The notes beneath the pieces are model-generated. The model was not told where the DNA came from. It saw only the letters and a list, made by a program, of their open reading frames with translations, and did not search any database. Position numbers and translations under genes: made by a program. This document shows, piece after piece, positions 1-6,810 of a stretch of DNA of 64,000 nucleotides. The DNA comes from Candidatus Latescibacterota bacterium (lineage in GTDB: Bacteria > Latescibacterota > UBA2968 > UBA8231): NCBI GenBank assembly GCA_022819745.1, contig JAJEGS010000051.1, forward strand, positions 1 to 64,000, written 5' to 3'. The first letter of the stretch is position 1. Each line of letters starts with the position of its first letter.

Positions 1-136
1 AACCTTTGCTTGGTTGGGGGGATTTCGCCGCTTGGCCAAGGACTTTGAAATCCTCACCCGCTCCGCAGAAAATATGATTCGGATTGCCATGATTAAAATT
101 ACCCTCGCTAAATGTGTCTGAATAACTCAACAGCTT
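1..136 (+). mobile_element. 3' end of an IS5-type insertion sequence, cut by the window edge
   Basis: The first ~136 bases hold the end of a transposase gene and a short non-coding terminus after its stop codon (119-121). The flanking minus-strand nuclease gene loses family similarity just where this terminus begins, which marks an insertion junction. The terminal inverted repeat probably lies within ataactcaacagctt (122-136), but its partner is outside the window, so the exact end is uncertain. A CTAA sequence beside the junction would suit the YTAR-type targets used by part of the IS5 family. Family assignment is from the transposase C-terminus only. Confidence 0.7.
2..121 (+). CDS. IS5-family transposase, C-terminal 39 residues only
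   Basis: Reading from base 2, an open frame runs to TGA at 119-121 and gives TFAWLGGFRRLAKDFE, then LTRSAENMIRIAMIKITLAK. The pattern TFAWL-x-x-FRRL-x-KD-x-E is the hallmark C-terminus of IS5/IS427-type DDE transposases, with the last catalytic Glu expected just upstream of the window start. The gene enters from the left edge, so completeness and activity cannot be judged. It overlaps on the opposite strand the artificial tail of the interrupted nuclease gene. Confidence 0.75.
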   Translation, partial: TFAWLGGFRRLAKDFEILTRSAENMIRIAMIKITLAKCV

Positions 137-374
137 CTAAGGGTTCCAAATTTAGGAAGTGTTTCAAGAAAACAGCCCTTTGTCGATGAGACCCGTTTGG
201 ATCCAACAGGTCAGCGAGGATTGCCGAGTGCGTATCCTCATTGATTCTGACTCCAGGGACTAAAAAAACGTTAAAGAATTCGCCGGTAGCCGCACGCTTT
301 TCGTCCTCCTCCTTCAACCCCCGGATCTGTTTTAGGACACTTTCCACCCGTTGAACCTGTGTCTGATCTGTCAT
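108..374 (-). pseudogene. PD-(D/E)XK nuclease-superfamily protein (PDDEXK_4-like), N-terminal remnant cut by an IS
   Basis: The 88-residue frame starts at ATG 374 and carries HSAILADLLDPNGSH at about residues 45-60. That is the typical N-terminal block of PDDEXK_4-type nuclease-superfamily proteins, which normally run several hundred residues with the catalytic residues further on. After the native sequence ends near residue 79 (..NLEPL), the last residues (EAVELFRHI and stop) are read from the end of the neighbouring insertion sequence. The visible piece lacks the nuclease core and is almost certainly non-functional. Family members are often found in defence or mobile regions; that role here is inference. 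Confidence 0.65.
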
Positions 375-464
375 TTTCTTCTCTTGTAGTTATAGGATGG
401 CAAAATAAAACGACGATTCGGCCTTCAACTACTAAGTTGCGCCCAACGGCTCGGAGGGATCACC

Positions 465-1307
465 CTACGCCAATTCCGGGTATTGCGCCGCGTAGATCGT
501 CAACTTCGTCGCCTCCCCGATCTGTTCCAGTTCCGGCCGCCGTCCAGACAGGCGCAAGCTGTCGCGGACCAAGTTCAAAAACCCCTCACCCCGCGCTTCC
601 AGAAAACTAGATCCCGTAACCGGGCTTTCGTAGTAGCGCATAAAGCCGGTGAGAAACTGATTCCTACGCGCTGGCTGACACCCAGCGTACAAGTTTTCAA
701 TGGTCAATGTGTTGTAGAGCGCCCCGGGATTTTGGAACTCAATGCGATCGGGGAACATGCGAATGATAATCTGCGATCCAGCGACTCCGTAGTCCCGATG
801 AATGACGGCGTTTACGACGGCCTCTTGGAGTGCGGTGTCTATATAGCTAGGATAATCTCGCCGACCGTCGCCGCTTTTCCGCGATATGATCGGCGTCAAA
901 GGAGAGGCTTGGAAATACGACACGACCTTGGTGATTTGCTCGGGCAAAGGCCCGGTGATTTGCCGGCTATCCACGGTGTTGCCGTCGGGAATGTCGTGGT
1001 GGTACACGGCCAGATCGATGTACGCTCCGGAAATGTATTGCTCGGGCTGCACGGCAAAGAGCAGGATGCCCAAGTGCGTCGGCGTGGCCCCGACCTCCGA
1101 GATCGCAGCGAGTTTGTGCGCCGCCAGCGTAGAAGCCCAGTCTTCTGGCGTGGACCAATCGGGGAAGCGCCGACGGAAGTACAGTTCGAGTCGGGTTTTG
1201 TCCAAGTCGTCGAGACTGGTGCCGACCATGGGCCATTCCTCAAGCGGGCCAGCCAAACGACGCTCGGTCAATCGGATGGATGAAATGAGTTGGGTTTTGT
1301 CGATCAT
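465..1307 (-). CDS. HATPase_c_4-type ATP-binding protein without an AlbA_2 domain
   Basis: This 280-residue protein resembles the C-terminal two-thirds of the RecG-like/AlbA_2-HATPase putative transcriptional regulators. A middle segment (GATPTHLGILLF near residue 75) is followed by a GHKL-type N-box, LQEAVVNAVIHRDY, near residues 160-175, and by a glycine-bearing segment (EARGEGFLNLVRD) near 238. These families usually begin with an AlbA_2 DNA-binding domain of about 120 residues. Here ATG 1307 lies 6 bp after the aminotransferase stop codon, which leaves no room for it. The gene is the last of the 6686-to-465 run and is therefore probably co-transcribed. It may be a truncated regulator or a standalone ATP-binding module. 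Confidence 0.6.
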   Translation of the reverse strand: MIDKTQLISSIRLTERRLAGPLEEWPMVGTSLDDLDKTRLELYFRRRFPDWSTPEDWASTLAAHKLAAISEVGATPTHLGILLFAVQPEQYISGAYIDLAVYHHDIPDGNTVDSRQITGPLPEQITKVVSYFQASPLTPIISRKSGDGRRDYPSYIDTALQEAVVNAVIHRDYGVAGSQIIIRMFPDRIEFQNPGALYNTLTIENLYAGCQPARRNQFLTGFMRYYESPVTGSSFLEARGEGFLNLVRDSLRLSGRRPELEQIGEATKLTIYAAQYPELA

Positions 1308-1313
1308 GATTGA

Positions 1314-2231
1314 TCAATCCGCGTTTTTAAGCTGCTCCAGAACGTCCATCCCCACCCGCCGACTCCACGCCTCCATCACCCGATGGAATAGAGGACCGGG
1401 CTTGCCGTCGCCAATCGGCATATTGTTGATGCGCGTACACGGCGCTAGACAATAGGGCGTGCTGGTCAACCAAGCCTCGTCGGCATTGACCGCGTCGTAG
1501 GGCTGCAAATCCTTTTCGACCCAACCCAGCCCCAACTCAGGTGCCAATTCCCGCAGCGTCACCAAACTCACCCCTTCTAGGATATTGCGGCTAGTAGGCG
1601 TAAAGATCGTATCGTTCTCCACCACCACGAAGTTGGCCCCCGAGCACTCGGTGAGGTTGCCGTCCAAATCGAGCAGCAGCGAGGTGGCGGCGGGATCGAC
1701 TGCCTGCGATTGCTTGTCGGCCAGCCAATAGTGCAAGCGCGAACGGTTTTTGGTTTTGGGGTCAACGCATTGGGGCGGCACGTGGCGAATGGAGGGCGTA
1801 ACCGCGTGGACGCCCTGCTCAAAATAGGGCCGCCACACGGCAAAGGGCAGCGGGAAGGAGTGGATGCACAACGTGGGCGTCAGGCGCGCCGCTTTCCCAG
1901 CACTACCCGCGTAGATCTGGTTTTCCCCCGGCGTTACAAAGTGGACGACCCCCAGATCCTGCTCTGGACCGATCAGCTTGCTATTAGTCTGAATCAAAGT
2001 CCGCGTGCATTCGACCAGCCCTTCGTGATCTAGTGCCAACTCAATGCCGGCATATTTACACGACCGCAAAAGCCGCCGCACGTGCTCTTCCAAGCGGAAC
2101 GGCTCGTGTCTAAACGTGCGGGTCATTTCGGTCAGGGTGGCCCCCAGTACGATCCCCAAATCGTAGATATTGATATGAGCCTGGGAAGCGGAGACGAAGC
2201 CATCGTTGAGATAGACGACAGGTTCACTCAT
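1314..2231 (-). CDS. Class IV pyridoxal-phosphate aminotransferase (BCAT/ADC lyase type)
   Basis: The 305-residue length and fold-type IV landmarks fit branched-chain amino-acid aminotransferases, D-amino-acid aminotransferases or 4-amino-4-deoxychorismate lyases. The N-terminus has the typical VYLNDGFVSASQAHINIYDLG block, and an Arg-containing segment (LEEHVRRLLRSCKYAGIEL) follows. A Lys near residue 160 within DPKTKNRSRLHYWLADKQ is the probable PLP-binding Lys. ECSGANFVVVENDTIFTP, near residue 195, is the classic phosphate-loop region. The start ATG (2231) overlaps the TGA of the upstream cysteine hydrolase by 4 bases, which implies translational coupling. Substrate specificity cannot be told from these motifs. 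Confidence 0.85.
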   Translation of the reverse strand: MSEPVVYLNDGFVSASQAHINIYDLGIVLGATLTEMTRTFRHEPFRLEEHVRRLLRSCKYAGIELALDHEGLVECTRTLIQTNSKLIGPEQDLGVVHFVTPGENQIYAGSAGKAARLTPTLCIHSFPLPFAVWRPYFEQGVHAVTPSIRHVPPQCVDPKTKNRSRLHYWLADKQSQAVDPAATSLLLDLDGNLTECSGANFVVVENDTIFTPTSRNILEGVSLVTLRELAPELGLGWVEKDLQPYDAVNADEAWLTSTPYCLAPCTRINNMPIGDGKPGPLFHRVMEAWSRRVGMDVLEQLKNAD

Positions 2232-3040
2232 AGCGCGTTACTCTCCTGTGGGTCCAAGGCGACGCAGGCGGCGTAAAAATCGGCCGTCGAAGTAGAAAAA
2301 CCATGCACCTGCTCGACCTCGCGCACGGCCAATTCCGTGGCCCACCGCGCCTTTAGTGTATCGGGGAATTCCACTCCGTCCGTGGCGTCCCGCACCAAAA
2401 TGGTATTATAGCCCCGCCCGCGCATGGCGCGAATCCCGTAGTCGCGGCCCAAGATACACCAGTTGGTCGCAAAGCCAGCGAAAAGCAAATGCAGAATGCC
2501 GCGCTCTTGGCACAAATCGTGCAGTTGCTGGCCCGTGCCCACCACAAAATCCCCTTCCCCCACGGCGATATGGGGAGAAAGATCAAGTTGCCCGGTTAGG
2601 CTCTCCCAATAGGGACCAATGCCCGGCTCTTGGTCGCGCGGTCCGCGGAAACAGGCGTACACTCCCTGCCGGTTGCGGAACTCGACCGGCGGCCAACTCG
2701 GGGCTGGTCCCGGTTCAGGCGCGGGTGTGCAGCCTTGGTACACTTCGTACTTATGCGGGAAATTGGCCAAAACTCCGGGACTGGGTGCCTGTACGATGGT
2801 CAGGCCGCCTTCCCGCGCCCGCCCGATGAGCGGCGCAATCACTTCCTTGGTCACCGCCTCGGCGCGCTCGATCCAGCTATCGATGTGATGCACGTTCCAC
2901 AGGTCGATCAACACCAGCGCCGTCTGCTCGACCGGCAGGGCGAAGCCCAACTCCCGCACGACGAAATTCTCCTCGCGGCAGGGCACTTCCTTAGGTGTGC
3001 TGTCTTGGAAGTATTGCACTTTCAACTGCAAGGTCGCCAT
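2228..3040 (-). CDS. Isochorismatase-like cysteine hydrolase
   Basis: This 270-residue protein belongs to the isochorismatase/nicotinamidase-like hydrolases. The acid of the catalytic triad is the Asp in TALVLIDLWNVHHID (D46), and the nucleophile is the Cys in GFATNWCILGRDYGIRAM near residue 194; the Lys is not certain. ATG 3040 is preferred because AGGAGAGG lies just upstream and family similarity begins there, although the frame stays open to 3178. Family members hydrolyse amides or ureido compounds such as nicotinamide, carbamoylsarcosine or biuret. Neither the insert around FPHKYEVYQGCTPAPEPG nor the neighbours (aminotransferase, acetyltransferase) settles the substrate. It sits 14 bp after the GNAT gene and overlaps the aminotransferase start. 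Confidence 0.8.
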   Translation of the reverse strand: MATLQLKVQYFQDSTPKEVPCREENFVVRELGFALPVEQTALVLIDLWNVHHIDSWIERAEAVTKEVIAPLIGRAREGGLTIVQAPSPGVLANFPHKYEVYQGCTPAPEPGPAPSWPPVEFRNRQGVYACFRGPRDQEPGIGPYWESLTGQLDLSPHIAVGEGDFVVGTGQQLHDLCQERGILHLLFAGFATNWCILGRDYGIRAMRGRGYNTILVRDATDGVEFPDTLKARWATELAVREVEQVHGFSTSTADFYAACVALDPQESNAL

Positions 3041-3054
3041 GGCCTCTCCTCTTA

Positions 3055-3657
3055 TTACAACTCCGCGATCATGTCGTAATTGTTGGTGCCCCCGGCCTCG
3101 AAATCGCCCACGCGCCGAAAACCGAATTTGGTGTAAAAATGGACGGCGCGGGGATTGTCCGCGCGCACGCCGCCCCACAGCAGCATGCGCTGCCGTCCCA
3201 GCCGTGGCAATAGCCCGAGCAGATGCTGCATCATCAAACTGCCCAGTCCTTGGCTCTGGTACGCGTCAGCCACCGAAGGAGCCAAGGTGCAATCAGTCTC
3301 GTCGTGCAAGGCCAACCCCAATGCATCGTAGCGCCGACGATCCCCGTCCCGCACGCCCAGTTCGACGACAAAATACGCCACAATGCGCTCGATCCCTTCC
3401 TCCTCGACCCAAGCCAGCATACGCAGCGTGTGAGCGCTGTCCAACGAGGCGCAAAAACCATCGGCCGTCTCTTGGTCAAACGCGTGCGGCCCGTACACCC
3501 GGCGGGTAGCCTGCGACAAGCCGGTGAAGTACGCGCCTAACTCAGCGGCCTGATCGTCGCGCAAAGGGCGGAAATAAACCCGCTGGCCCGAAGCCAGCTC
3601 CGCGCTGGATGAAACCAGATCGGGTTGCGCGTCTATAGTGTCGGGATCAATCCGCAT
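3055..3657 (-). CDS. GNAT-family N-acetyltransferase
   Basis: The 200-residue protein has the GNAT fold signature. An N-terminal block reads SGQRVYFRPLRDDQAAELGAYF. The acetyl-CoA-binding motif A is seen as LAPSVADAYQSQGLGSLMM, containing the Q/R-x-x-G-x-G/A-type loop QSQGLG near residue 140. The C-terminal HFYTKFGFRRVGDFE is the common motif B. ATG 3657 (MRIDPDTID) is chosen because the frame above it lies inside the SpoU gene and shows no family similarity. The substrate is unknown. Spacing of 10 bp from the SpoU gene and 14 bp to the cysteine hydrolase supports co-transcription. Confidence 0.8.
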   Translation of the reverse strand: MRIDPDTIDAQPDLVSSSAELASGQRVYFRPLRDDQAAELGAYFTGLSQATRRVYGPHAFDQETADGFCASLDSAHTLRMLAWVEEEGIERIVAYFVVELGVRDGDRRRYDALGLALHDETDCTLAPSVADAYQSQGLGSLMMQHLLGLLPRLGRQRMLLWGGVRADNPRAVHFYTKFGFRRVGDFEAGGTNNYDMIAEL

Positions 3658-3667
3658 GAGGACGCCG

Positions 3668-4207
3668 TCAACCCTTAAGGATGTTCCTTCTCCCAAGCAA
3701 CGCCTGATACGCCACCAACGCTCCCGCCACGTGCACATTCATCGACGGCCCCTTGCCGTACATAGGGATATAGACCGCCCCATCGCACAACGCCAAGGTC
3801 TGTCGATAGACGCCTTTGGACTCGTTGCCGAGCACCAAACACACTTTGTTCGGGAAATCGTATTCCAAATAGCACACCGCCCCCTGCACCATTTCCAACG
3901 CCACCAAGTGATACCCCTCGTCCCGCAGTGCATTGGCCGCTTCGTCAAAGCGCCCGATCCGCCGCCACGCCACCCGCCGCTCATGACCCCGCGCCGTGCG
4001 CTCAATATCCTCGTGCGGCGGCGTGGGCGTCACACCCGTAAAAACCAATTCCCGCGCCCCGCACGCATCGGCAATGCGAAACATCGAGCCGACATTGAGC
4101 GGGTCTTCGACGCTCTGCAGTAAAAAGGCTAGCTCCGCCTTGGGCGGATAGCTTTTCGCCGCGTCCGCAAAGAGCCGCTTCACCTCAACCTTGCGCAAGG
4201 GGCGCAT
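3668..4207 (-). CDS. SpoU/TrmH-family (SPOUT) RNA 2'-O-methyltransferase
   Basis: This compact 179-residue SPOUT methylase carries all three knot motifs. Motif 1 is DPLNVGSMFRIADACGA near residue 33, with the catalytic-type Arg. Motif 2 is VCLVLGNESKGV near 125, and motif 3 is IPMYGKGPSMNVHVAGALVAYQ near 150. It lacks the N-terminal L30e-like substrate-binding domain of RlmB/TsnR, so it is closest in layout to minimal TrmL/TrmH-type enzymes that 2'-O-methylate tRNA or rRNA riboses with SAM. ATG 4207 lies 2 bp after the upstream stop codon. The longer in-frame extension to 4411 reads through the TIM-barrel gene and is an artefact. The target RNA is not predictable. Confidence 0.85.
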   Translation of the reverse strand: MRPLRKVEVKRLFADAAKSYPPKAELAFLLQSVEDPLNVGSMFRIADACGARELVFTGVTPTPPHEDIERTARGHERRVAWRRIGRFDEAANALRDEGYHLVALEMVQGAVCYLEYDFPNKVCLVLGNESKGVYRQTLALCDGAVYIPMYGKGPSMNVHVAGALVAYQALLGRRNILKG

Positions 4208-4209
4208 CG

Positions 4210-5037
4210 TCAAAAGCGGATGGTCTTGTACTTCTTCACGTGCTCGGTAATGGCCACCTCCACCGGCAACCGCTCCATACTTGACGCGCCGTAGAAGCCA
4301 TCGACGCCCTTCGTGTTTTGCAACACGTACTCGGCGTCCTCTGGCTCTGAAATCGGCCCCCCGTGGCACAGTACAATCACCTCTTCGGACACGCCTCGCG
4401 CCGCGTCGCATATCGCCTGTACAAACCCCACTGATTCCTCCAAAGTCAGCGCGGTCGTCGCGCCAATCGCGCCCTTAGTAGTAAGCCCAGCGTGCGCCAC
4501 CACAATGTCGGCACCAGCCGCTGCCATCTGCTCGCCCTCTTCGGGATTAAACGCATAAGGCGTCGTCAACAACCCCATCTCGTGCGCCGTGCGGATCATC
4601 TCCACCTCTTCCCCATAGCCCATTCCGGTTTCCTCCAAGTTCTGCCGATACAACCCGTCAATCAGGCCCACGGTCGGAAAATTCTGCACGCCGGAAAACC
4701 CAATCGCCTCAACCTCTCGTAGGAAAACATCCATCTGCCGGAACGGATCCGTCCCGCACACGCCGGCCAGCACCGGCGTATCCTCCACCACCGTCAACAC
4801 CTCCCCGGCCATATCCATCACAATCGCGTTGGCGTCTCCATACGGCATAGTCCCAGCCAGCGACCCTCGGCCCGCCATGCGAAATCGCCCGGAATTGTAA
4901 ATCACAATCAAATCAACCCCACCGGCTTCCTCGAACTTAGCGCTGATCCCGGTGCCGGCTCCCGCGCCGATAATGGGAATCCCATCGGCGATGTTCTGCC
5001 GCAGTCTCGCGAGTACCTCTTCTCTTGTAAAAGCCAT
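4210..5037 (-). CDS. TIM-barrel phosphoenolpyruvate-hydrolase-family protein (Tm-1 C-terminal half homologue)
   Basis: This 275-residue protein is a PEP-hydrolase-type TIM barrel (TIM-br_sig_trns family). Typical blocks are [64 protein letters not shown] and [17 protein letters not shown]. The family is usually encoded beside, or fused to, the UPF0261/Tm-1-like ATP-binding domain; plant Tm-1 carries both. Here that partner is two genes upstream at 5457-6686. The start is ATG 5037; the in-frame GTG at 5043 overlaps the upstream stop region and is less likely. The biochemical role of bacterial family members is poorly established, so the name describes homology, not a proven reaction. Confidence 0.85.
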   Translation of the reverse strand: MAFTREEVLARLRQNIADGIPIIGAGAGTGISAKFEEAGGVDLIVIYNSGRFRMAGRGSLAGTMPYGDANAIVMDMAGEVLTVVEDTPVLAGVCGTDPFRQMDVFLREVEAIGFSGVQNFPTVGLIDGLYRQNLEETGMGYGEEVEMIRTAHEMGLLTTPYAFNPEEGEQMAAAGADIVVAHAGLTTKGAIGATTALTLEESVGFVQAICDAARGVSEEVIVLCHGGPISEPEDAEYVLQNTKGVDGFYGASSMERLPVEVAITEHVKKYKTIRF

Positions 5038-5043
5038 AACCAC

Positions 5044-5457
5044 CTATCCGTTCAACGCCTTTTCTATCCGCACCCCCTCCATCTTCCGCAGCTCGGCCTC
5101 CGGCCCAAACGGCGCGTATATGGCGATCAACTTCATCGGGCCGTCCCCATTATTAACAGTCGAGTGATACACAGCCGTCGGAATGTGGACCAACTCGCCC
5201 GGGCCGATCTCCTTTTCCAACATGCCCGACTCCAGCTCCACCGTCTGGATCCCAGTGCCCTCTATCACGTAGAGAATCTCCTCGCTATACGGATGATTGT
5301 GGCGCACATGGCCCTTGCCCGGTGCCAGTTCCACCACGCCGCAGCTAAAGTGCTCAGCCGCGGTCACCAGCGGTTCGGAAAGCCAGTTTAACCGGCCCCA
5401 GTCAAAGACTTGGGTCTCCACGTCGGAGCATTGTACGAACGTCTTTTTCTCGCTCAT
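5044..5457 (-). CDS. Small single-domain cupin protein
   Basis: The protein is 137 residues with one cupin barrel. Cupin motif 1 is seen as GKGHVRHNHPYSEEILYVIEGTG (about residues 48-70), with two His and a Glu as metal ligands. Motif 2 is GPGELVHIPTAVYHSTVNNG (about 86-106), with the third His. Such proteins bind a divalent metal and act as small dioxygenases, isomerases or ligand sensors. ATG 5457 overlaps the TGA of the upstream Tm-1-like gene by one base (TGATG), a strong coupling signal. Its place between the two halves of the Tm-1-type pair suggests it acts on the same, unknown, small molecule. Confidence 0.8.
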   Translation of the reverse strand: MSEKKTFVQCSDVETQVFDWGRLNWLSEPLVTAAEHFSCGVVELAPGKGHVRHNHPYSEEILYVIEGTGIQTVELESGMLEKEIGPGELVHIPTAVYHSTVNNGDGPMKLIAIYAPFGPEAELRKMEGVRIEKALNG

Positions 5458-6686
5458 CACTCTCCTGCTTTCTCAGCAATTAGCTCCAGTAGCAGCGCGG
5501 TCGCCGCGGCTGCAAACCCTGGATCGTTGATGTTGTGATCTACTTCGCGGACGAGGATGCCTTCGTCCAAGTTGGCTTTGAGGGCGTCGCTAAAGGCGCG
5601 GTCGGCTTCGCGGTCGCAAAACAGCTCGCCGTCGCCGTCGAGGATCGACACGCCCCTGAGCGGAATGAGCACGGCGACCGGACCTTTGGCGGCGTTGAGC
5701 TTTTCAGCGAATATCCGGCCCATCTGCGCATTCTCCTCGGCATTGGTGCGCATCAAGGTCACCTCTGGGTTCCACTCGTAAAAGAGCCGCGTGCCGTCCT
5801 TGTACTGTTGCGGCACCGTATCCATGCCGCCAAAATTGGCCATGTCCACGCAGCCGGGGACCACTAGCTGGGGCAAACCCGCCCGACCCGCCGCACTCAA
5901 GCGCTCTGGCCCCGCGCTGAAGACGCCACCGCACACTTCGTCGGCCCACTCCGTAGTGGTGATGTCCAGCACCGCATCTACCAAGCCCTCGTCAATGAGC
6001 GACTCCATGGTGCGGCCGCCAGTGCCCGTAGCGTGAAAGACCAAGACCTCGTACCCGCTCGCCGACAGGGTCTCACTGCACGCGTTGACGCATTCCGTGG
6101 TGTTGCCAAACATCGACGCGACGACAATCGGCTTGTCGTCGCCAGCCGGCGCTGGCTCTGCTTCGACCATGCCGCAAATCGCGCCAGCGGCTCGCGTAAA
6201 AATCACTCGCGAAATCCGATTGACTCCGGCCACATCCACAATCGACGGAATGAGCACCACGTCCTTGCTGCCCACATAAGCTCCCGTGTCGCCAGCCGCC
6301 ACAGTCGAAACGCACACCTTGGGCACGCCCACTGGCAGGGCGCGCATGGCCGCAGTCACCACACTGCTGCCACCGGATCCGCCCATGCCGACGATGCCGT
6401 CAAACCGGCCCTCGGCGTACCCTTGCTCCGCCACCTTGGCCGCACCCTCACCCATAGCCTTCATAGCGGCACCGCGATCGCCAGCCGCGCGCAGTGACTC
6501 CAGCGACGCGCCCGCGGCCGCGGCCACCTCGCTGGCATCCACATCCACAGCAAAGGCTTCGCACTCGCCCATAACGCCCGTGTTTACCGCCATAACTTCG
6601 TGGCCACGGGCCAAGATTTGCTCGCGCAAGAAGGCGTATTCCACGCCCTTCGTATCAAACGTCCCAACCATCATAATTGTAGCCAT
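5457..6686 (-). CDS. Tm-1-like ATP-binding domain protein (UPF0261)
   Basis: This 409-residue protein matches the UPF0261/Tm-1 N-terminal family along its length. It begins MVGTFDTKGVEYAFLR, and has GFDGIVG-like RFDGIVGMGGSGGSSVVTAAM near residue 95, STVAAGDTGAYVGSKDVVLIPS near 128 and GNTTECVN near 193. A conserved C-terminal block IPLRGVSILDGDGELFCD is near 342. ATG 6686 has a clear GAGGAGGG ribosome site, so it is the probable first gene of the run that continues to 465. In plants the domain (Tm-1 itself) blocks tobamovirus replication; the bacterial role is not established, though ATP/nucleotide binding is expected. The downstream cupin and TIM-barrel genes complete the module. Confidence 0.88.
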   Translation of the reverse strand: MATIMMVGTFDTKGVEYAFLREQILARGHEVMAVNTGVMGECEAFAVDVDASEVAAAAGASLESLRAAGDRGAAMKAMGEGAAKVAEQGYAEGRFDGIVGMGGSGGSSVVTAAMRALPVGVPKVCVSTVAAGDTGAYVGSKDVVLIPSIVDVAGVNRISRVIFTRAAGAICGMVEAEPAPAGDDKPIVVASMFGNTTECVNACSETLSASGYEVLVFHATGTGGRTMESLIDEGLVDAVLDITTTEWADEVCGGVFSAGPERLSAAGRAGLPQLVVPGCVDMANFGGMDTVPQQYKDGTRLFYEWNPEVTLMRTNAEENAQMGRIFAEKLNAAKGPVAVLIPLRGVSILDGDGELFCDREADRAFSDALKANLDEGILVREVDHNINDPGFAAAATALLLELIAEKAGE

Positions 6687-6725
6687 AACGCCCTCCTCAA
6701 GCTGGCGTCGTCAGGTGCTTTTTTT

Positions 6726-6768
6726 TCTCATACTGAGCGGAGCGCAGCGGAGTCGAAGTATCTCATAC
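6726..6768. repeat. 27-bp GC-rich element flanked by 8-bp direct repeats
   Basis: An 8-base sequence, tctcatac, occurs at 6726-6733 and again at 6761-6768. It brackets tgagcggagcgcagcggagt followed by cgaagta (6734-6760). The layout, a short GC-rich unit between perfect direct repeats in the gap between copA and the Tm-1-like gene, looks like a tiny insertion with a target-site duplication. Units of the type ctgagcgg..agtcgaag recur as dispersed intergenic repeats in many environmental genomes. I see only one copy in this window, so repeat status rests on the flanking duplication. Confidence 0.45.
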
Positions 6769-6810
6769 CTAAGGAGTCCGTGCGCAACACCAATTTGTAA
6801 TATGGCCACT

